Part shown: positions 39,401-46,757 of the stretch, piece by piece
How the letters are laid out: each line of letters begins with the position of its first letter
Position numbering within the stretch: the first letter of the stretch is position 1
Assembly (NCBI GenBank): GCA_016788165.1
Contig: JAEUTH010000021.1
Location: forward strand, 271,886-335,885
Source: Bacteroidia bacterium
GTDB lineage: Bacteria > Bacteroidota > Bacteroidia > AKYH767-A > OLB10
Direction of reading: 5' to 3'
Length of the DNA stretch: 64,000 bases
Program-made: the position numbers and the translations under genes
Notes under the pieces: generated by a model
Told to the model about the DNA's origin: nothing
The model's input: the letters and a program-made list of their open reading frames with translations, nothing else
The model's database searches: none

Positions 39401-41728
39401 ACATCTATTTACACACCCATTGCTGTACAATGGACATCATCAGGTACCGGAACCTTTAATAGCCCAAATTCATACGGTGCAACTTATTATGCATCGGCTG
39501 CTGATAAAGCTGCCGGAAGTGTAACTTTAAAACTTACACCGAGCGATCCTACAGGGTTATGTAATAATTATGTTAGCGATTCGATAAAAATTTGGTTTAA
39601 CCCACATTATACGGTTAATGCAGGCCCCGATAGTTTATTTTATTGTGGTGATAAACAAGTACAATTAGCCGGTACGCGCACCTCACCAACCAGTGTATGG
39701 AGTACCAGTGGTACCGGTACTTTTAATAATCCTGCAAATTTAAATGCAAAGTATAATTTCTCAACAGCTGATACCATTGCAGGCAAAGTAGTATTGCGCT
39801 TACAAAGCAATGATCCTGCAGGGCCTTGTGGCCGTGTTATGGATAGTGTAATTGTAATAATCAGAGAAGTGCCGCATGCAACAGCCGGTACCAATTCACC
39901 GGTTTGTTTGGGTACTAATTTAAACATAACAGCAAGTGGTGCGGGCAATTATAGTTGGAGTGGACCAAGTGGTTATTCATCTACCATTCAAAATATTATA
40001 AGACCAAATGCAACCTTGGCCATGGCCGGAAATTATACAGTAGTTGTTACGAATAGTTTTGGCTGTTCATCAACAGCTACTACTACAGCTACCATTATAA
40101 GTTGCGGTTGTATTCAGCCAATTGTATTAACCGGTAAAACCGATGCCACATGTAAAGGTGCTTCCAATGGTACAGCGGCAACAACCATAAATAATGTTGC
40201 TGGTCCATTTACCTATTTATGGAGCCATGGTGCAACCACACAAAATGTTACCGGTTTATCTGCAGGTGTTTATACAGTAACCGTTTCATCGGCACCCAAT
40301 TGTTCGGCAACTGCAAGTGTAACCATAAACGAACCAGATAATATAGTTATTACCCCTAACATTATTAATGCTACCTGTGGCAATGCCAATGGCAGCGCTC
40401 AGGCAGTTGTTACCGGTGGTACACCCGGATTTACTTATGCCTGGAATACCGTACCTGCACAATTTTCAAGTGTAATAAGCAGCATGCTGCCTGGCACCTA
40501 TACAGTAACTGTTACTGATGCTAATGGTTGTACGAAAAGCCAGAGTGCAACTATCGTTAATAACGGTAGTGCTATAACAGAAGTTACAGTACAAATAAAA
40601 CGTCCTTGCTTTGATGACAACAATGGTAAGCTTACGGCAAAAACCATTACAGGTGGTACGGCTCCATTTACATACTTATGGAGTACCGGTGCAGTTACAT
40701 CTTCAATAAATCAGTTAACGCCCGGTAATTATACCGTAACTGTTACCGATGCTAATGGTTGTAATTTTATACAATCAACTACTTTAATCCAACGCAGTGA
40801 GATTATTGATCATGAGCAAATTACCAACCCAAGTTGTGGTGCTTGTAATGGAAGTATTGTTGTAATACCGTCAGGTGGCAAAGGACCTTATACCTATTTA
40901 TGGAATACTGCACCTGCCAGTATAAACGATACCGTAACTAATTTATGTGCCGGTGTATATACTGTAACCATTACCGATACACTTAAATGTAAGCAAACAT
41001 TTACTTACACATTGTTAGATGGAAGTCCGGTTATTACTGTTGATAGCATTACAACCGTTAAATGTTTTGGTAATACAACAGGGGCAATCAGAATTACGGC
41101 AAGTAATGGTACTCCACCTTACACATACTTATGGAGCAATGGTAAAACAACGCGTAATAATGTAAACGTTTTAGCCGGAACCTATACTGTAACAGTAACT
41201 GATGCCGGAGGATGTACCAGTACAATCAGTGCTACTATCAGCCAACCTACTCAGTTAACGGTTACCATGAGCAAGACGGCAAATACTGTTACAGCCAATC
41301 AGGCAGGTGGTGTTGCGCCCTATACATTTATCTGGAGTAATGGTAAGACATCAAAAACCATCGGGGGCTTAACTATTGGTACTACCTATACTGCAACAGT
41401 AACAGATGCCAATGGTTGTACTGTAAGTGGCAGTATATTGTTTACCGGCAATCGTTTGGGTGATAATGTTACATCGTTTACTGCAAACTTATATCCTAAC
41501 CCAACGCAGGATGTGGTTACCTTATCTCTATTTAATTGCCCATTGAAACATGCCACCATAGAAATTAAAAACATGATGGGTGCCGTTGTTTTAAAACAAA
41601 AACTGCTTGTGCATAATGAAAATCAAAGTATCCTAATCGAAACAATAAACTTTGATCAAGGTGTTTACGATGTAAGTATTTTAATAGATGATAAAATATT
41701 AAACCAGCGATTAATAATACAGCGTTAG
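33464..41728 (+). CDS. Giant 2,754-residue repeat adhesin exported by T9SS
   Basis: Signal peptide (MKKLKLYLFVIACMLLS, cleavage near HAQA), then an autotransporter-like opening with GGNWSTGSNWSNG. Residues about 115-1290 hold six long beta-solenoid-like repeats with 199-residue spacing; residues about 1389-1530 hold two InlB-like bacterial repeats; then an Ig-like YLWSNGKTTQSI module; residues about 1690-2135 hold five modules of about 89 residues (GTGTFNN); residues about 2220-2660 hold six SprB-type modules (YTVTVTDANGC). The C-terminal T9SS type A sorting domain (NLYPNPTQDVVTL) ends the protein. Known roles of SprB-repeat proteins include surface adhesion and gliding. Here surface adhesion is inferred. 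Own terminator. Confidence 0.9.
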   Translation: MKKLKLYLFVIACMLLSTYHAQAVLVSWTNNAGGNWSTGSNWSNGTGPGTNDTARIILNGTYTVTLDADPTIRHLIIGGNTGRQTLSITSHALTTTHGVLVNDKGIINATASTFIGNDALVNNGKIEMSYSTTFNIPLTNNDTIDINSYNNYINQNLICNLGSIIRLLGNHYTTNVTVANGFTNNGTIQFNSILGYTCDLYVTNGQLINAGNGNIVSNSNNAATCALKCSLTNNGTIYCTNNLYINQSSTSFINSGSIDIAPGKFLKLTNITFTHNSGNITGNGTVEAEYSTLNLNAANIPGSRWSFIGCVLNSTQPTLTNNKPLKFQSSNTINANVFNSDSIYIAGYNNNFVGTFTTSAASRILIDGSVTTAYVTYTNGFTNNGIIELNSLYGYACDLYITNDTLVNAAGSTIRNAGIYAPSYSINGNVKNAGTILLNHSMWFNGTSKTLLNTGTINILTSKILTVQNGTFTYNGGSMPGNGEMKFESAVANFNTATIPGKYMWFQYSTINSSQAVVNLNKAIRIGYFNTVNANVHLSDTIYISHYSNTFSGNLTTTGAARLYFDALHSTGRLTFANGFTNNGQIIFNSSVGYGAQLTINNGTLTNAAGSTIKATGIYNPVFYIYGNIVNNGTILCEQNLSIGSTGHTFTNNNIINIAAGKILDNTANTFTYASGTTPGTGTFTFNSATANFNVANMPGKYFEFNNSILNSTFLPITNGRKIKLKASNTINAAVFNTDTILISSYANRMNGALTTAGSSRIIYDCSIYTGALTVSKGFTNNGKILFESTTGYTGYLTLDSNLIINAAGGEIRSDGLSGLNYIYAGVQNAGSINAIQNLHIEKVDSSTNTGSINISANKYLKFYTGKLKYNSGSISGPGKLVFEYSEYEVNQNNIPTLFTEFSASKLSSNLSLINNNAILQFYYNNTISANLKNKVTGTLKFSHYNNLVNGNFTNEANSLISIDGANYHSDVTFLNGFTNLGLIDLRSVTGYNSTLSVTNGELYNNNTGVIHAYEPYGMRYLNAQLNNKSDLSVDRDLIINKPGADHKNVNGGDITIAANATLDIQNATFNYNGGSITGAGFLQFTTSNYILALANFPAVYHKFFTTNVSSALQLNNATTLHFYYNDSLNADVLNKNGGVMRFSHYNNKITGQITTQPNSLISIDAGSYIGEAVFNNGFINKGTLELKSISGYQSNLTVLGSGLVNDTNALFSIPTNYSTTRSYTGLLLNHGTLDISNTAYTYVNSNSFVNSTAGLITGVGNLYFNSGYLLNHGEISPGASPGIFTSTNGNIALSSTSKLKIEIGGPTAGTHHDQLACNVVDSLNGNLNVSLINGYVPVLGDSFIVCTYASRIGSFANVNGTIPGGLAWNMFYRPTYAVIRAGNPSNLNITATAGPNGAISPSGVINIVYNGSQTFNMTPNANYFIDSVFVDGNYIGTPSTYTFNNVTVNHTIHVQFKTNSYTINASKVGAGVISPSGTINVMQGGSQSFSFTPNNTCTKIDSVIVNGIFIGTPASYTFNNVASNHTIKVVFSKAQILTSASNVAVCVGDSTQVSAVSGFTGYLWSNGKTTQSIYIKNAGAYTVTVTGSGGCTATASLTLTVNSLPNVSFTNPYQGNGNRACINDGGVLLNNSGTPGGGYFTGPGVTYGFGLYYFSPGLAGLGLHTLTYTFTDVNGCSSSATQNVRVDTAATVSAGNDLVKCGNLSVQLSGTIGGSATSATWSTNGTGTFNNTNSLNAVYTLSNADANNGTVTLTLTTNNPAGNCDAVSDQVIINYYQNAVAYAGSSNPVCVSSPFQLSGSITGYPLATALWTTTGTGTFNNPNSLAPIYTASVADINAGNIKLCLTPVDPNGSCTFSGDTIHVYFDKYTVNAGNDVVLCGTNVASLSGSKTGAGSSVTWTTNGTGTFNNVNSLTPNYTLSAADKAQGFVTLIITTNDPAGPCGAKSDAVSVYYREAVADAGPTELCGDTIWTVYGSVATSIYTPIAVQWTSSGTGTFNSPNSYGATYYASAADKAAGSVTLKLTPSDPTGLCNNYVSDSIKIWFNPHYTVNAGPDSLFYCGDKQVQLAGTRTSPTSVWSTSGTGTFNNPANLNAKYNFSTADTIAGKVVLRLQSNDPAGPCGRVMDSVIVIIREVPHATAGTNSPVCLGTNLNITASGAGNYSWSGPSGYSSTIQNIIRPNATLAMAGNYTVVVTNSFGCSSTATTTATIISCGCIQPIVLTGKTDATCKGASNGTAATTINNVAGPFTYLWSHGATTQNVTGLSAGVYTVTVSSAPNCSATASVTINEPDNIVITPNIINATCGNANGSAQAVVTGGTPGFTYAWNTVPAQFSSVISSMLPGTYTVTVTDANGCTKSQSATIVNNGSAITEVTVQIKRPCFDDNNGKLTAKTITGGTAPFTYLWSTGAVTSSINQLTPGNYTVTVTDANGCNFIQSTTLIQRSEIIDHEQITNPSCGACNGSIVVIPSGGKGPYTYLWNTAPASINDTVTNLCAGVYTVTITDTLKCKQTFTYTLLDGSPVITVDSITTVKCFGNTTGAIRITASNGTPPYTYLWSNGKTTRNNVNVLAGTYTVTVTDAGGCTSTISATISQPTQLTVTMSKTANTVTANQAGGVAPYTFIWSNGKTSKTIGGLTIGTTYTATVTDANGCTVSGSILFTGNRLGDNVTSFTANLYPNPTQDVVTLSLFNCPLKHATIEIKNMMGAVVLKQKLLVHNENQSILIETINFDQGVYDVSILIDDKILNQRLIIQR
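34004..37190 (+). repeat. Six tandem 199-residue (597-bp) repeats in the giant adhesin
   Basis: The anchor GFTNNG (variants GFTNLG, GFINKG) begins at 34004, 34601, 35198, 35795, 36392 and 36995: four intervals of exactly 597 bp and one of 603. Each unit also has NTINANV-like, D-T-I-x-I-S-x-Y, N-A-A-G-S-T-I and TFTYxGGS anchors. Those secondary anchors drift by 2-3 residues in the later units. Codons differ freely between units, so the repeats are old at DNA level although length is held. Confidence 0.9.
37627..38060 (+). repeat. Two InlB-like bacterial repeats
   Basis: Two modules of about 72 residues, each with G-A/V-I-S-P-S-G near the start, a Q-x-F-x-x-P/T-P-N turn, I-D-S-V-x-V-x-G and Y-T-F-N-N-V ending with a strand before VQF or VVF. 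This is the pattern of the divergent InlB B-repeat/Listeria-Bacteroides repeat group. Confidence 0.8.
38521..39870 (+). repeat. Five tandem modules of about 89 residues
   Basis: The anchor GTGTFNN (GTGTFNS in one copy) starts at 38639, 38909, 39173, 39443 and 39710, so intervals are 270, 264, 270 and 267 bp. Each module has an upstream A-G-x-D/S and Cys and a downstream D-P-A/T-G-x-C, suggesting a disulfide per Ig-like module. Confidence 0.88.
40110..41450 (+). repeat. Six SprB-type repeats
   Basis: Six modules of about 70-75 residues carry an early N/D-x-x-C-G/F pair, a central Y-x-Y/F-x-W-S/N-x-G strand and a closing G-x-Y-T-V/A-T-V-T-D-A-N-G-C. The last module lacks the leading Cys. The same module type occurs three times in the cargo protein at 5744-7654. 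Confidence 0.88.
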
Positions 41729-41739
41729 TATTTTTTTTT

Positions 41740-41770
41740 AGAGGCCCCGCTTAGGCGGGGCTTTTATTTT
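41740..41770 (+). terminator. Intrinsic terminator after the giant adhesin
   Basis: GCCCCGC (41744-41750) and GCGGGGC (41755-41761) form a GC-rich stem around TTAG, extended by weak A-T and G-T pairs and followed by TTTTATTTTT, 15 bases after the stop codon. Confidence 0.88.
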
Positions 41771-41803
41771 TATATCATTGTCGAAATCAACACACAATCA
41801 CAT

Positions 41804-42367
41804 ATGAGTATTTCTAAAGGATTTACATTGCCATTAATAGTTTTGGGTATATTACTGCTATTGTTTGGTTTTATTAGCGTAACCGCTCCAAATATGAGTG
41901 TTCAAACATTAATGACCTATTTGGCCTTTATGTTACTTGCTACCGGTGTGTTATCAGTAATTGTAAGTTTATTAATAAGAAAGAGTGGTAAATTTTGGTG
42001 GATTTCTATGCTCTTTGGCTTTATAGCGATTGTTTTTTCTTACTACATTTTTACCCATGCCGAAGTTGCCGCACATTATTACACCGTTTTTATTGCTTCA
42101 TGGGCCGGCTTTATGGGCTTGGCATTAATAGCAGCTTCGTTTTTTCAAAAACATTTGCAAGTTATTTTAATTGTCAACGGCCTTATGTCATTAGGCTTTG
42201 GATTGGTAATTTATTTCAATCCATTTTCGGGCGCTAATACTTTAAATTTTATGGTTGGTTTTTATACAATATTATTAAGCATAATGATATTATACCTTGC
42301 ATATTATATGGTAAAACCAAAGTCTAAACCTTCAGAATTAAACACTGACAATACTTTAAAAAAGTAA
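41804..42367 (+). CDS. HdeD-like (DUF308) membrane protein
   Basis: 187 residues made almost entirely of six hydrophobic helices in three pairs, the layout of HdeD/DUF308 proteins; GILLLLFGFISVTAP in helix 1 and the repeated FGFxxIxFSYY / LGFGLVIYFNP segments show internal pairing. HdeD has been linked to acid resistance in enterics, but function in Bacteroidota is unknown. Short polar tail at the C-terminus. Preceded by the adhesin terminator and convergent with the GH2 gene, 9 bases apart. Confidence 0.78.
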   Translation: MSISKGFTLPLIVLGILLLLFGFISVTAPNMSVQTLMTYLAFMLLATGVLSVIVSLLIRKSGKFWWISMLFGFIAIVFSYYIFTHAEVAAHYYTVFIASWAGFMGLALIAASFFQKHLQVILIVNGLMSLGFGLVIYFNPFSGANTLNFMVGFYTILLSIMILYLAYYMVKPKSKPSELNTDNTLKK

Positions 42368-42376
42368 TTAACTACT

Positions 42377-44944
42377 TTAATTTGTTGAATGGTTTATGGT
42401 AACCATTCCATTTGAAGTTTTTAAACTAATGCTTTCGATTAATTGATTTATTGGAAGCGTTGTTTTTATAATAACTTGTTGTGATTCGTTTGGTAATAAG
42501 TCGAAATAATTATTACTAAAGTCCGCTTTGGCATTGTAAACATTACAAAAAACATCTTTTACCAAATATTTACTATTTATGGTTAACAAGTAATCATTAC
42601 CATAAGCACAAACATCAGCGGCTATTGTTGGTTCAGGTATTTGCAGTTTTTTTGTTTCATCAAAAAAGTAATGTTGATTAGCCAGTAAACCAGCGGCATC
42701 ATACATCAAACCCAATAAATAAACATTGCCTTGCCCCCACTGTTTAATTTTTGGCAAAATAGAATCTAATGTCAGCGTTACATTAATATCCGTTTTAAGT
42801 TTTACGTGTAACGTGTGTTGCCACAATACAGCTCCATTAAAATTTTTAATATACAGCTCGACTGTAGCAGATTTATTTTTAGGCCCATCATTTATCAACG
42901 AAACGCAAATTTTTTCTTCACTGCACTGTGCAGCAATTGCATAAGTTGAAAAAGCCTGTGGTAGTTTATATTGCAATGCTTTATAATTTTTATCGAAGTC
43001 AATTGCAGCCCAGGTAATACCCGGCCAGCAATCAGCAATTTGCCAATACATAGAACCCATACAAAATGGCTTTTTCATGCGTTGTGCATTTATTGCTTTT
43101 AAAACTGCCTCTGCTTGCATACACTGTGTTGTATATACCCAATTGGCTAAACTATTGGGTTCAGTATAACCGCTTAAAGTATATTTTTTTAATGCGCTTA
43201 CTCCTTTATAACTGCGCATCATTTGGCTTACCTGTATATCGTCAATAGATTCTGCTTTTACGTAATTATTCAATGTAGATATTCCTGGCAGCGATGGCAT
43301 ACCAAACTCTGTTGCAAATCTGGGTACATCGTCAAAATAACTGTTTACGGGTTTATCGCCATGCCAAACACCCCATAGGTGACTGTTACCAAAATTAAAA
43401 TCGGTTTTTTTCCCCCAATTACTTTGTGGTGATGAATGCATATAAAACCTGCCACTGTCAAATTTTTGTACAAGTGATGGAAGTAGTTTTTCAAAAACTA
43501 TTGTATAGTCATTAGTTAGTTTTTTTTGAAGCACTTCGTTAATTTGATATGTTTTTTGCCAACCCCAATTTTTCCACGCAACATCTATCTCATTGTTGCC
43601 ACACCATAAAGCAGTACTGGCATTGTTACGCAACCGTTTTATTTGATACGTTGCTTCGTCAGTAACACTTTGTATAAATGCACTGTCGGCCGGATACATG
43701 GCACCTGCAAACATAAAGTCCTGCCAAATTAAAATTCCATTTTCATCAGCTAATTGATAAAAGTAATCGTCTTCATAAATGCCCCCACCCCAAATGCGCA
43801 GCATATTTACACCACTTTGTTTTAATGCGGCAAATAGTTTGTCGTAGTCAGCCTTGGTTACAGTGCCATTAAATACACTTAACGGTGTATAATTGGCTCC
43901 AAAAATGTAAACAGGTTTATCATTAAGTTTGATATAAAAATTTTTGCCTGCTTTATCGCTTTGGTTTATTACCTCAACTTCTCTAATGCCGGTTCTAATT
44001 GATTTTTTGGCAACCTCATTGTTTGCAATTACTTCAACATCTACATTATAACATTTTTGTTTACCCAATCCATTGGTTTGCCATAACACCGGATTTTCAA
44101 TTATAACCGGAACTTTTACTACATCATTACCACTACTCTTTACCATCATTTTGCTTACTTCTATCTCCTGGTTGTTATAATCTTTAATTATAATTTGTAC
44201 CCATTCATCACAAGGGGCTTCCATAACTATGGTAGCTTCTAACCGTGCCCTTTTACTATTTATTTTTAATGTTTTTAAAGCTACCTCATTTATATTAACC
44301 GATGTCCAGGCATCAATAAAAACCGGTTGCCAAATACCCATCGTTACCATGCGTGGTGTAAAATCCCAACCATAATGATATGCTGCCTTGCGGGTAAAAA
44401 CCTGGGTTGCAGATGTGTCGTTATCCATAGGCAATTTGCCATATTTTATGGCATTTGATTTTACTTTCGTTACAGGTGATTCGAATAGAATCCGAATAGT
44501 ATTACTGCCAGGTTTGACAAAATTTTTAATGTTTGTTATACAAGGCAAAAACATATTACTGCTTGTGGCTACTTCAATATCATTGATGAAAATTTTTGCA
44601 TAAGTATCTAATCCTTTACAATGCAAATCAATATGCGTTTGTTGCAAAAGTTTGTTGCTTACTTCAAATACAGATTGATACTCCCAGTTTTTAGTCTCAA
44701 TCCAATAGTTTTTTATATCGTCACCGGAATTATAGAGTGATGAAATAATGCCTGCTTGAAACAAGTCGGTATGTACATTTCCGGGTACATGTGCCGGCAT
44801 CCATGGTTCGTTATTCTGCTGTTTAAATTGCCAACTTCCAATTTCTAAAATTTGATGCGATTGTACCTGTGCATTTGTAGTGTATGGTATTAAATAAAAC
44901 AGTACACATTTTATAAAAGCCTGATATTTGGTTTGATATAACAT
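42377..44944 (-). CDS. Beta-mannosidase, glycoside hydrolase family 2
   Basis: 855 residues, normal for family 2 beta-mannosidases. Signal peptide at the N-terminus (VLFYLIPYTTNA), a GH2 sugar-binding jelly roll (about 35-200), an Ig-like sandwich (about 210-320), then the barrel. The barrel carries the acid/base Glu in LWCGNNEID and the nucleophile Glu in FATEFGMPSLPG. The beta-mannosidase branch is indicated by MLRIWGGGIYEDDYFY and FMFAGAMYP. It would release mannose from mannan oligosaccharides in the periplasm. Stands alone. Confidence 0.92.
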   Translation of the reverse strand: MLYQTKYQAFIKCVLFYLIPYTTNAQVQSHQILEIGSWQFKQQNNEPWMPAHVPGNVHTDLFQAGIISSLYNSGDDIKNYWIETKNWEYQSVFEVSNKLLQQTHIDLHCKGLDTYAKIFINDIEVATSSNMFLPCITNIKNFVKPGSNTIRILFESPVTKVKSNAIKYGKLPMDNDTSATQVFTRKAAYHYGWDFTPRMVTMGIWQPVFIDAWTSVNINEVALKTLKINSKRARLEATIVMEAPCDEWVQIIIKDYNNQEIEVSKMMVKSSGNDVVKVPVIIENPVLWQTNGLGKQKCYNVDVEVIANNEVAKKSIRTGIREVEVINQSDKAGKNFYIKLNDKPVYIFGANYTPLSVFNGTVTKADYDKLFAALKQSGVNMLRIWGGGIYEDDYFYQLADENGILIWQDFMFAGAMYPADSAFIQSVTDEATYQIKRLRNNASTALWCGNNEIDVAWKNWGWQKTYQINEVLQKKLTNDYTIVFEKLLPSLVQKFDSGRFYMHSSPQSNWGKKTDFNFGNSHLWGVWHGDKPVNSYFDDVPRFATEFGMPSLPGISTLNNYVKAESIDDIQVSQMMRSYKGVSALKKYTLSGYTEPNSLANWVYTTQCMQAEAVLKAINAQRMKKPFCMGSMYWQIADCWPGITWAAIDFDKNYKALQYKLPQAFSTYAIAAQCSEEKICVSLINDGPKNKSATVELYIKNFNGAVLWQHTLHVKLKTDINVTLTLDSILPKIKQWGQGNVYLLGLMYDAAGLLANQHYFFDETKKLQIPEPTIAADVCAYGNDYLLTINSKYLVKDVFCNVYNAKADFSNNYFDLLPNESQQVIIKTTLPINQLIESISLKTSNGMVTINHSTN

Positions 44945-45072
44945 AGGTTATTAAATAATGTGCGATGCTAATATTTTAAACCATAGCAGCCTATAATGCT
45001 CCTGATAATTTACTTTATTGCGTAACTTTTTTAAAGAAACAGAATCATATAGCAAACTATAACAAACCTTAC

Positions 45073-45591
45073 ATGAAACCTTATATAAAATTTGGATTAT
45101 TAGCAGGCCTTTTTTCCATCATCTGGACTTTAGTTATGTATGTATTTGAATTAGATAAAAGTTCTTTTTCAAAAGCATTAGGTTGGATTTCGATAATTGC
45201 TTCGCTTGCATTTATAGTATTAGCGGTTAAAGAATCGAAAAGTGTTGCCGGAGGATATATTAATTTTGGTGATGCATTTAAGGATGGCTTTTTGGTAATG
45301 TTAATAAGTGGCATTATTGGCGTTGGATACTTTTATTTACATGTAAGTTTTGTAGATGATGGTTTTGTTGAACATATAGTTGAAAATACGCGATTAGAAA
45401 TGAGCAAACAACAAGATTTAACCGAAGAACAAATGGAGCAAGCCTGGAAATACACTGAAATGTTTTTAACACCGGGCGTTATGGCGTTTTTCGGTTTATT
45501 AGCCCATTTAGTAACCGGTACAATTGGTGCTTTAATTATTGCAGCAATTATGAGAAAAGAACCTCCTGTTTTTAACGAGGTTACTGATTAA
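45073..45591 (+). CDS. DUF4199 membrane protein
   Basis: 172 residues with four hydrophobic helices (about 7-25, 38-55, 73-92 and 135-158) and a conserved INFGDAFKDGF between helices 2 and 3, which marks DUF4199. The acidic stretch between helices 3 and 4 would be extramembrane. Function unknown; the family is typical of Bacteroidota. Monocistronic, ending in a shared bidirectional terminator. Confidence 0.85.
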   Translation: MKPYIKFGLLAGLFSIIWTLVMYVFELDKSSFSKALGWISIIASLAFIVLAVKESKSVAGGYINFGDAFKDGFLVMLISGIIGVGYFYLHVSFVDDGFVEHIVENTRLEMSKQQDLTEEQMEQAWKYTEMFLTPGVMAFFGLLAHLVTGTIGALIIAAIMRKEPPVFNEVTD

Positions 45592-45594
45592 AAA

Positions 45595-45633
45595 AAAAAA
45601 AGAGGCTGCCTATTTTTGAGACAGCCTCTTTTT
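45595..45633. terminator. Bidirectional terminator between DUF4199 and patatin genes
   Basis: AAAAAGAGGCTG (45597-45608) pairs with CAGCCTCTTTTT (45622-45633). A long A-run precedes it and T-run follows, so it can stop transcripts of both convergent genes. Confidence 0.88.
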
Positions 45634-45647
45634 CTAAACTACTTAAT

Positions 45648-46685
45648 TTACACTGGTGGACCAACTGGTGTTTCTATCAGTCCTGCATTATAAAGGAATG
45701 CTTCAATTTGATATTGTACTTTGGGGTCAGCTAAATATGTATTTGCTTTTTGTATAAGATAATTTCTGGTAGCATCGCTCGAGTCGGCCATATCACTATG
45801 TTTCTCATCATCTATTTCAATTTGTAATCTTAAAAAGTTACCGGTTTTAAAAAGCTCATTACATTCATAAGATGTAACCATGTTTACACCTTGCATCATT
45901 ACATCACTAATTTTGGTGGCCCATTCAATTTGACCCATTGTTTTCGATTTATCAATGCTGTCGCTGTATCGGCCAGTACCTAAACTTAACATGAACCAAT
46001 TGTTTTCATTATGCTCATCATTTGGTTTGCTGTAAAAATCTTTAAAGTATTTTCTAAACTCGACATAAGCAGCCACACCGGGATTATTAATATAAACACC
46101 ACCATCAATACAAACACGTTCGATAATGCGACCTGTGTTTTCGTCCATACATTCAAATTTATGAGAAGGCAAATAGGTTGGCCCGGCAGATGTTGAACGA
46201 CATATATCATATAGCGAAACGTTAAGTGCCGGATCTTTTTTAGCATGCCTGTATTTAAACATAACAGCAAAATTGTTTTTTAAATCGAATGCAGGTACTA
46301 AGATTGGGATTGTACAATTAAGCATGGTATCGCTACCAAAATTACTTTTTAAAACAGCGCTTAATCCCTTGGCACTAAAGGTTGGATCAACTACTGATTT
46401 TAATTTTCGAAAAAATTTGCCAATAGCATTGGCTTCCGGAAAAATATCTTTTCCATGCTCGATATAAATTTTTTCGATATCGGATAAGCCGAATTTTGGT
46501 TGATTATCCTTTTGCACCGCTAAAGCGCATGCAATGAGTCCACCGGTTGATGTACCGGCAATAAAATGAACACAGTTTTGAATCCGTTTACCGGTTCGAT
46601 TTTCGATGTACTTTAAAAATTGTAGCGGTACAATGCCTCTAAGGCCACCACCATCAATACTTAGCAATAAATACTTGGTTGACAT
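45648..46685 (-). CDS. Patatin-like phospholipase
   Basis: 345 residues. Oxyanion loop DGGGLRG (residues 11-17), nucleophile Ser in GTSTGG (S46) and the catalytic Asp in CIDGGVYINNP (D194) form an intact Ser-Asp dyad. Members hydrolyse acyl chains from phospholipids. No signal peptide, so cytoplasmic. Patatins also serve as CBASS effectors (CapV), but there is no CD-NTase or other defence gene nearby. A 9-bp inverted repeat covers the leader just before the start codon. Confidence 0.92.
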   Translation of the reverse strand: MSTKYLLLSIDGGGLRGIVPLQFLKYIENRTGKRIQNCVHFIAGTSTGGLIACALAVQKDNQPKFGLSDIEKIYIEHGKDIFPEANAIGKFFRKLKSVVDPTFSAKGLSAVLKSNFGSDTMLNCTIPILVPAFDLKNNFAVMFKYRHAKKDPALNVSLYDICRSTSAGPTYLPSHKFECMDENTGRIIERVCIDGGVYINNPGVAAYVEFRKYFKDFYSKPNDEHNENNWFMLSLGTGRYSDSIDKSKTMGQIEWATKISDVMMQGVNMVTSYECNELFKTGNFLRLQIEIDDEKHSDMADSSDATRNYLIQKANTYLADPKVQYQIEAFLYNAGLIETPVGPPV

Positions 46686-46686
46686 A

Positions 46687-46736
46687 ACTTTTAGGTTTAG
46701 TAATAAGAAATAACAAATTTCTAATACCCTAAAAGT
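46687..46736 (-). promoter_or_regulatory. Leader inverted repeat at the patatin start codon
   Basis: ACTTTTAGG (46687-46695) and CCTAAAAGT (46728-46736) are perfect 9-base arms, 32 bases apart. In the mRNA the second arm ends one base before the start codon, so the fold would cover the initiation region. AT-rich, so chance is possible. Confidence 0.3.
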
Positions 46737-46757
46737 ATATCAACAAAATGCTTTTGG

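Noticed and set aside
39221..39948. Several frames of 70-100 codons on both strands inside the adhesin repeats
   Set aside because: They arise from the repetitive Asn/Thr/Gly codons of the adhesin, lack their own signals and repeat with the module period.
45648..46685. Patatin lipase as a CBASS (CapV-type) defence effector
   Set aside because: No CD-NTase, Cap2/Cap3 or other defence gene is adjacent; neighbours are DUF4199 and ornithine aminotransferase. Read as a standalone lipase.
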